The notes under the pieces were generated by a model. It was not told the origin of the DNA and searched no databases. It saw nothing but the letters and a program-made list of their open reading frames with translations. Both the position numbers and the translations under genes were made by a program. Below are positions 6,898-10,109 of a stretch of DNA of 10,109 nucleotides, one piece after another. Origin of the DNA: Propionibacteriaceae bacterium (lineage in GTDB: Bacteria; Actinomycetota; Actinomycetes; Propionibacteriales; Propionibacteriaceae); contig JAGQUI010000068.1 of the NCBI GenBank assembly GCA_020438595.1, forward strand, positions 1 to 10,109, written 5' to 3'. The stretch's first letter is position 1; each line of letters begins with the position of its first letter.

Positions 6898-6904
6898 CGC
6901 CCCC

Positions 6905-7405
6905 TCAGCCAGTCCGACGTTTGCGCACTGATCGCAGGGCCTCGCTGTAGTCGGGAACCTCGTCGTAGAGCCCGGCGTCCGCCGCGTCCGCTGTCACCTG
7001 GTCGAGGGTGGCACGGCGCTCCTGGCGCTTGCGGATCTGGTAGTCGAGGACATCGCTGAGCCGCACCCGGCGATGCCGGCCGGCGGCAGGACGTTCGTAG
7101 GCGATCTCGCCCTGCTCGAGCAGCTTCACCAGAGTCGGACGGCTGATGCCCAGGAAGTCAGCCGCCTCCTGGGTGGTGAGTCGCTGATCGAGGGGCGCAA
7201 CCGTGATCGCCTTGCCCGCTCGCATCGACTCCACCACCTTCACCAGCACCTGGTAGGCCTCTATCGGCAGCGGCATGGTCTGGCCGTCAGGCCCCAGCAG
7301 GGCGGCCGGCTCGGTGACGTGGGCGAGGAAGCGGTGGAGGTCAAGCATGGCCTCCATGTCTGCCGGCGGCAGGACGGTCGTCCGTTCTGTCGTGTGGGTG
7401 CTCAT
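6905..7405 (-). CDS. Excisionase-family helix-turn-helix protein, antitoxin-like, orphan
   Basis: 166 residues from ATG 7405. Residues about 76-122 (RLTTQEAADFLGISRPTLVK, then LLEQGEIAYERPAAGRHRRV and RLSDVLDY) are a textbook excisionase/MerR-type winged helix that binds DNA. The flanking pieces are an N-terminal helical region with LPIEAYQVLVKVVESMRAGKA and a C-terminal acidic-then-basic tail (DEVPDYSEALRSVRKRR). These match, from family knowledge, antitoxins that are usually followed by a PIN-domain toxin. Here the next gene downstream is on the opposite strand and no PIN gene exists, so the protein is solitary. It may be a domesticated regulator or an anti-addiction remnant. A TACACT -10 element (minus strand, 7417-7412) lies exactly six bases before the ATG, and there is no Shine-Dalgarno sequence, so the mRNA is probably leaderless. 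Confidence 0.85.
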   Translation of the reverse strand: MSTHTTERTTVLPPADMEAMLDLHRFLAHVTEPAALLGPDGQTMPLPIEAYQVLVKVVESMRAGKAITVAPLDQRLTTQEAADFLGISRPTLVKLLEQGEIAYERPAAGRHRRVRLSDVLDYQIRKRQERRATLDQVTADAADAGLYDEVPDYSEALRSVRKRRTG

Positions 7406-7411
7406 GAGCCC

Positions 7412-7438
7412 AGTGTAGACAGATTCGAAAAATCCGAA
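7412..7438 (-). promoter_or_regulatory. Leaderless promoter and operator-like palindrome of the excisionase-like gene
   Basis: On the minus strand TACACT (7417-7412) is a good actinobacterial -10 six bases ahead of the ATG at 7405, so transcription should start at the start codon. Upstream, TTCGAAAAATCCGAA (7424-7438) is an imperfect palindrome with TTCG/CGAA arms. It overlaps the spacer/-35 region, where an autoregulator would bind. Confidence 0.45.
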
Positions 7439-7658
7439 AGTGTCTTCGCCCTCTCCCCGAGCTTGGCCCTGCGCCGGAAGCCCGCAATCTGCCTGGGCCA
7501 GCTACATGGTTCACAGATCGCGGCCCATCGACGAGCCCCCACCGAGGGACACACCTACTGCACCAGGGAACCGCTTCGTACCGCCAGCCACTGACCGCCG
7601 CAACTCTGATCAGCACTGAACCGCCCTCCGGTCGAGCCTTCAGCTTTCCGCGCTCCCA

Positions 7659-7710
7659 GGGCACTACACAATGTGCATCTGCGGTGACGTGGATATCGTT
7701 GGCACAACTC
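7659..7710 (+). repeat. TCGTTGGCAC element, copy 1
   Basis: GGGCAC (7659-7664), then GCATC, then GATATCGTTGGCAC ending at 7705. The same layout recurs in copies 2 and 3 with an upstream (G/T)GGCA(C/T) word about 38-41 bases before the core TGGCAC. A 15-codon open frame (7711-7755, beginning MSALAGYR) starts five bases after this copy. Whether it is translated is unknown. Confidence 0.5.
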
Positions 7711-7781
7711 ATGAGCGCCCTTGCAGGCTATCGAGCCCGGAGAACGGATCTCTGAACGAACCACCACAGAGTCGACAATGC

Positions 7782-7816
7782 GATCTTCGTGCCACTCGCC
7801 GAAGATCCCGTGCCAC
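7782..7816. repeat. Stem-loop GATCTTCG/CGAAGATC with two CGTGCCAC words
   Basis: GATCTTCG (7782-7789) and CGAAGATC (7800-7807) form a perfect 8-bp inverted repeat with a 10-base loop. CGTGCCAC lies at 7788-7795 and again at 7809-7816, exactly 21 bases (two helical turns) apart. Its complement GTGGCACG resembles the words in the TCGTTGGCAC elements. CGATCTTCG recurs at 8435-8443. A regulator-binding region or a structured small RNA are both possible. Confidence 0.4.
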
Positions 7817-7860
7817 CAGTCGTCCCCGGAATCGGCGGTACCAACCCAACCCCGCTCGAA

Positions 7861-7910
7861 GTGGCACAGACCTCATGCATCCGGGCGGCGTAGATTCGTT
7901 GGCACGAATC
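7861..7910 (+). promoter_or_regulatory. TCGTTGGCAC element, copy 2, ahead of the zinc-finger gene
   Basis: GTGGCAC (7861-7867), then GCATCCGGGC, TAGATT (7891-7896, -10-like) and TCGTTGGCAC (7896-7905). The core lies inside a perfect palindrome, GATTCGT-TGGC-ACGAATC (7893-7910). If TAGATT is the -10, transcription starts near 7903, leaving a short leader with GAGGTG ahead of the ATG at 7923. Confidence 0.45.
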
Positions 7911-7922
7911 GAGGTGCGACCC

Positions 7923-8345
7923 ATGCCCGACGACAGCACAGCTCCTAAGAACACCGCGCGTCAGCTCTCCCGCCGTCCAGGCCAGACGGTCGAGTGCGGC
8001 TGGTGCGGCAGCCCCGTCGTAGTTCCGGCGCGCGGCCGCGTTCCATCCTGGTGCTCGTCATCCTGCCGCCACAGGGCATGGGAGGCACGTCGGGCGAATC
8101 GTGAGCAGACCGCCGAGGTCAGGGTGGTGACCCAGACCATCGAGGTGGACCGGCCGGTCGTCCACAACGTCGAGGTCCCCGTCCCCACCGAACCGCGCGA
8201 CGCCGAGGAGTGGGCGACGGTGCTCGAGACGTTCGCGACCCGCCTCGCGCAGGGCCGCATCTATCGGCGCGACCTGCCGAGGCTTGAGCCGGCGGTCCAG
8301 CACCTCGCTGAGGTCTGGATCCGAACCGTCAACCCGCAACACTGA
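7923..8345 (+). CDS. Small CxxC/CxxxC zinc-finger protein of actinobacterial accessory DNA
   Basis: 140 residues from ATG 7923, preceded by GAGGTG at a six-base distance; the in-frame ATG at 7875 would lie upstream of the likely transcript start. Residues 23-57 are the recognisable core: VECGWCGSPV, then a loop with VPARGRVPSWC, then SSSCRHRAWEARR. This gives C25, C28, C44, C48 and possibly H50 as zinc ligands, followed by a basic helix suited to nucleic-acid contact. A linker of repeated acidic/valine words (VVTQTIEVDRPVVHNVEVPVP) leads to a C-terminal helical region (EEWATVLETFATRLAQG, then IYRRDLPRLEPAV). I know similar proteins from actinomycete genomes, often near plasmids or integrated elements, but no function is established. 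A DNA-binding accessory factor is an inference. No partner gene follows directly. Confidence 0.78.
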   Translation: MPDDSTAPKNTARQLSRRPGQTVECGWCGSPVVVPARGRVPSWCSSSCRHRAWEARRANREQTAEVRVVTQTIEVDRPVVHNVEVPVPTEPRDAEEWATVLETFATRLAQGRIYRRDLPRLEPAVQHLAEVWIRTVNPQH

Positions 8346-8670
8346 CCCGCGCATACGACCGGCCCTCAGACCAATCGTCACTGCCCACACCAGATGCCTC
8401 GACTTCCGGGTGGCAGAACCTCCCCCCGACGATCCGATCTTCGAACGGACCCGATCCTCATGTGGCATACACCTTCGACATTGCGTCGCCGCCGTTTATC
8501 GTTGGCACATTGAAGCCCATCGCCGAGCGACACGATTCACAGGGGCATGAAGGCAGCATCCGGGACTGCAGCGCCATGCCAGAAGCGCCGCCTGCGATCT
8601 CAACCAGCTCAACAGAACCGACGGCGAACTCGCGGCAGATCCGGTCGTCCCTCGTGCGTTGCCCAGATGG
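8346..8670. other. 325-base gap without a recognisable gene
   Basis: No frame on either strand shows a domain or steady codon use. The stretch holds CGATCTTCG (8435-8443, also seen at 7781-7789) and the third TCGTTGGCAC copy. An open frame starting with the GTG at 8462 (VAYTFDIASPPFIVGTLKP) overlaps that copy. It is the only part with protein-like appearance, but it degenerates after about 35 codons. Confidence 0.4.
8462..8508 (+). repeat. TCGTTGGCAC element, copy 3
   Basis: GTGGCATACACC (8462-8473), then GCGTC, then GTTTATCGTTGGCAC ending at 8508. It aligns with copies 1 and 2 over about 47 bases, with the upstream GTGGCA word 40 bases before the core. No credible gene starts downstream on the plus strand, so this copy may be a remnant or a regulator-binding site away from a promoter. 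Confidence 0.5.
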
Positions 8671-9078
8671 TCAGCCGGCTGGTGGGGTCGGGGGCTCGCC
8701 TCCTCCAGCGGACCAGGGCTGTCCGTCGGCGTCCCATCCGAACACGACCACGTTCGAAGGAAGCGGTCCGTCGTCCAGCAAAGGCCGCGGGTCGACACCG
8801 TGCCCGACGGCATCCCTCACCAGACGCCCGCGGGCTTGCTCAGCGTGATGTCCCGGAGGCCAGACCACGCCGCCGACATGCTCGCCTGGGTCACGCTCGC
8901 CAGCGTCGATCTCGACTCGGACCCGTCTGTCCTGAGCCGCCAGGGCCGCATCGAACTCGGCCGCATTGTCGTAAGCAGCCACAATCACATTGCGCCGCTG
9001 CTTCCGTTGCGGGTCGAGGCGATAGTGCTGCAGCACCCATCGCCACACCGAGTCGTCGTCGGGATCCACCGCGGGCAC
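8671..9078 (-). CDS. Conserved-looking hypothetical protein
   Basis: 135 residues from the GTG at 9078. The start is fixed by GGGAGGTG (minus strand, 9092-9085), a full match to the 16S anti-Shine-Dalgarno, six bases upstream. The N-terminal half reads as a real fold: SVWRWVLQHYRLDPQRKQRR, then NVIVAAYDNAAEFDAALAAQ. This is an aromatic/basic strand-rich start followed by a helix, and resembles small actinobacterial accessory proteins I have seen but cannot name. The middle (GGVVWPPGHHAEQARGR) and end (PSNVVVFGWDADGQPWS, then a proline-rich tail) look coding. No signal peptide, membrane segment or catalytic motif is seen. The overlapping plus-strand frame (8659-9156) lacks a ribosome site and domain features and was rejected. 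No neighbour on the same strand suggests an operon. Confidence 0.7.
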   Translation of the reverse strand: MPAVDPDDDSVWRWVLQHYRLDPQRKQRRNVIVAAYDNAAEFDAALAAQDRRVRVEIDAGERDPGEHVGGVVWPPGHHAEQARGRLVRDAVGHGVDPRPLLDDGPLPSNVVVFGWDADGQPWSAGGGEPPTPPAG

Positions 9079-9084
9079 ATTGAT

Positions 9085-9092
9085 CACCTCCC
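9085..9092 (-). promoter_or_regulatory. Perfect Shine-Dalgarno site deciding the GTG start at 9078
   Basis: GGGAGGTG on the minus strand lies six bases before GTG 9078. It supports this start over the longer open frame that extends to 9138. Confidence 0.7.
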
Positions 9093-9198
9093 GAGCTACC
9101 CACGCACAGCCAACACCATCAGAGCCAAACCGATCCATCCGGCCGGCGCCAATTGAGGGCGGTTGTGCTCGGGGCGCCGGCCAGCCGAAAGGCTACCC

Positions 9199-9294
9199 TC
9201 ACACACCGCGGCTGAGTCTTCGCTTCTCGGCGCGTGCAACAAGCCCGGTGATCGTGGACTTCTCCAGTCCCAGGTAGGAGATCAGGTCGCTCAT
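9199..9294 (-). pseudogene. MarR-family helix-turn-helix remnant
   Basis: This 31-codon frame reads MSDLISYLGLEKSTITGLVA, then RAEKRRLSRGV, and stops at TGA 9199-9201. It matches the recognition-helix region of MarR regulators, whose usual form is ELaxxLGLdKSTVtgLVdRaErRGLvxR. The upstream and downstream parts of a MarR protein (about 140 residues in full) are missing. The frame upstream gives unrelated sequence, and the stop comes where the wing should begin. It is therefore a decayed fragment left between the hypothetical gene and the membrane-protein gene starting at 9306. An isolated mini-protein is unlikely, as no ribosome site precedes the ATG. Confidence 0.65.
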
Positions 9295-9305
9295 GGGATT
9301 CGTAG

Positions 9306-9845
9306 ATGGCAGAGCCGAGCCCAGAGGTCGCAGGGGCCGGGCCGAAACGGTCTGCTCCGATGAGGATTGTCACGCTGCTGCTTGGCGCGGTGGCCGGATT
9401 CCTTCCGTACTGGTTTGCCGACCTTCATGTTCGTGCCGAGGGTGGCAACCTTTCGGTTGGGGTCTTCTATGGCCCGTTCATACTCGGCCTGACGGCCTTG
9501 GCGTTCGCCAGGGTCCGCTGGTTCGGTGCCGGCCTCGTTATCGGCTCCTTGGCCTTCTGGGTAGGACTGGTCATAGGCGTAATCGATCTCATGAGCTGGC
9601 ACGGCTGCCGGTTCAGTTCGGAGGTGCGCGAGTCATCCGCGGATCCGACCGCTACTACAGCGCCAGTTCCGGATGTTTCGCGGCGCAAGACCGGGGTCTA
9701 CTTCCAGCCCTTCTCGAACCCTCACGGGACGACCCGTGTCTTGCCTTACCGGCTGTTCGGCCGCGCAGACGAGCGTAGCGATCGGCGCCATGGCCCGGAT
9801 ACCGGCATGCGGGTCCCGTCAGACGGCGACGGGCTCGGGCTTTGA
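9306..9845 (+). CDS. Small membrane protein, three predicted transmembrane helices
   Basis: 179 residues from ATG 9306, with ATG 9360 (MRIVTLLLGAVAGFLPYW) as an alternative start. Three hydrophobic segments are clear: about residues 20-40, 51-70 and 74-95, with a conserved-looking GVFYGPFILGLTALAFARVRWFG in the middle. The remaining about 80 residues are polar, with an Arg-rich end, and are less protein-like. The tail overlaps the 3' end of the convergent minus-strand gene (stop at 9819) by 27 bases, so a truncated or frameshifted original C-terminus is possible. No family name is recognised and no partner is evident. The start lies 12 bases from the edge of the MarR remnant, so this gene may have lost its original promoter. 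Confidence 0.6.
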   Translation: MAEPSPEVAGAGPKRSAPMRIVTLLLGAVAGFLPYWFADLHVRAEGGNLSVGVFYGPFILGLTALAFARVRWFGAGLVIGSLAFWVGLVIGVIDLMSWHGCRFSSEVRESSADPTATTAPVPDVSRRKTGVYFQPFSNPHGTTRVLPYRLFGRADERSDRRHGPDTGMRVPSDGDGLGL

Positions 9846-10033
9846 CGCGACTCGACGCAACAAGATCGCTCCGACGAAAATCAGGACCGCCGAGATGACG
9901 TCGATTGCCTGGCTGGCGAAAGCCACCAGGTTTGCCCGCAGAAAGAAATCCGGCGTGGGGTCGGGCGAACTCCTGACGCCCCAGACGTCGAGCCATCGGT
10001 TCAACAGATACCAGCACCAGTACGCGCCAAATC
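9819..10033 (-). pseudogene. 3' fragment of a DUF4328-like membrane protein, cut by an IS21 element
   Basis: The frame is open from the right window edge to TGA 9821-9819, but protein-like sequence begins only at about 10033: RFGAYWCWYLLNRWLDVWGV, then ANLVAFASQAIDVISAVLIF and VGAILLRRV. A Trp-rich segment followed after a short loop by a long hydrophobic helix resembles the C-terminal end of DUF4328 membrane proteins of actinomycetes (family memory, moderate confidence). Everything further right in this frame is translated IS terminal DNA. The 5' part of the gene must therefore lie beyond the inserted element, or be lost. A TTG at 10004 is not a credible start because the fold clearly begins earlier. 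Confidence 0.6.
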
Positions 10034-10109
10034 TGTCGGCGACGGTCGAAAACTGAACAGTTTCGACGGTGAAAAGTGAACACTCGACGACGATCGGAGA
10101 GTGATCACC
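10034..10109 (+). mobile_element. Left end of an IS21-family insertion sequence (partial)
   Basis: The sequence from TGTCGGCGACGG (10034) rightwards has the repeated terminal words typical of IS21-type elements: ACGGTCGAAAACTGAAC (10042-10058) and ACGGTGAAAAGTGAAC (10066-10081), period 24. GGAGAGTGATCACC (10096-10109) then looks like a Shine-Dalgarno sequence running into the start of istA, whose actinobacterial proteins commonly begin MITVEDWAEIRRL. GTG-ATC-ACC (10101-10109) would encode its first three residues, or the true GTG may be the next, unseen, codon. The element interrupts the membrane gene at about 10033. The exact terminus cannot be fixed without the other end and the target duplication. 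Confidence 0.7.

Larger units (their letters stand above)
7439..7922. other. 484-base stretch without a recognisable gene, rich in repeated sites
   Basis: Open frames here exist on both strands, but they have no recognisable domains and uneven codon use, and I regard them as chance. The second half of this stretch contains two TCGTTGGCAC copies (7696-7705 and 7896-7905), an 8-bp stem-loop (7782-7807), two CGTGCCAC words 21 bases apart, and the promoter region of the zinc-finger gene. The first half (7439-7650) shows nothing I can name. Confidence 0.4.

Noticed and set aside
7073..7594. 173-codon plus-strand frame over the excisionase-like gene
   Set aside because: Antisense shadow with no domain and no ribosome site.
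7696..7910. TGGCAC words resembling the -24 element of sigma-54 promoters
   Set aside because: No TTGC-type -12 element at the right distance, and high-GC actinobacteria lack sigma-54.
8462..8600. Short gene starting with GTG 8462 (VAYTFDIASPPFIVG)
   Set aside because: No ribosome site, overlaps the third TCGTTGGCAC copy, and the protein-like character fades after about 35 codons.
8659..9156. 165-codon plus-strand frame opposite the hypothetical gene
   Set aside because: No ribosome site, His/Arg/Pro-rich shadow; the minus-strand frame has a perfect Shine-Dalgarno sequence.
1..10109. CRISPR array
   Set aside because: No regularly spaced repeats with unique spacers anywhere in the window.

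Overview
The window is very GC-rich. Codons end mostly in G or C, GTG and TTG starts occur, and the protein families (FG-GAP, actinobacterial CxxC/CxxxC finger, IS21) point to a high-GC actinomycete. I cannot name the genus from sequence alone. The left half looks like ordinary chromosome and the right half like accessory DNA, with a tRNA 3' fragment at the join (about 5149-5185).

Left half (1-5086). A plus-strand FG-GAP beta-propeller protein enters from the left edge and stops at 954. It faces a run of five minus-strand genes. In transcription order these are a gamma-glutamylcyclotransferase-like protein (5086-4493), an 87-residue four-cysteine zinc-ribbon-like protein (4381-4118), a thioredoxin with a WCGYC active site (4067-3723), an atypical SDR/NAD-dependent epimerase (3541-2528), and a second, longer SDR with a C-terminal cysteine-rich domain (2525-1004). 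The second SDR carries an apparent single-base frameshift at about 1881-1887. Removing one base of a TT pair restores a 506-residue protein. The two SDRs overlap or nearly touch and are probably co-transcribed.

Junction (5087-5337). The T-arm, acceptor 3' strand, discriminator and CCA of a tRNA are present on the minus strand, with no matching 5' half. This is the typical scar of an integrative element at a tRNA 3' end. The orientation puts the element to the right, with the intact tRNA and the integrase presumably beyond the window.

Right half (5338-10109). First comes an AlbA_2/Schlafen-type plus GHKL-like ATPase plus winged-helix protein (5338-6843). It is convergent with an excisionase-type helix-turn-helix protein (7405-6905) of the kind that often partners a PIN toxin, but no toxin is present. 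Both genes look leaderless. Related CAACATAA-type motifs flank the AlbA_2 gene. Then comes a gene-poor stretch with three copies of TCGTTGGCAC, several inverted repeats, a small zinc-finger gene (7923-8345) and a conserved-looking hypothetical gene with a perfect Shine-Dalgarno site (9078-8671). A decayed MarR helix-turn-helix fragment (9294-9199), a small membrane-protein gene (9306-9845), and the 3' end of a DUF4328-like membrane gene follow. The last is cut at about 10033 by the left end of an IS21-family element whose istA gene would start at the window edge.

The right half reads as a layered genomic island of regulators, remnants and an insertion sequence. No complete, clearly new system is demonstrated. 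The best candidates for something undescribed are the AlbA_2-ATPase/orphan antitoxin-like pair with its flanking motifs, and the triplicated TCGTTGGCAC element.
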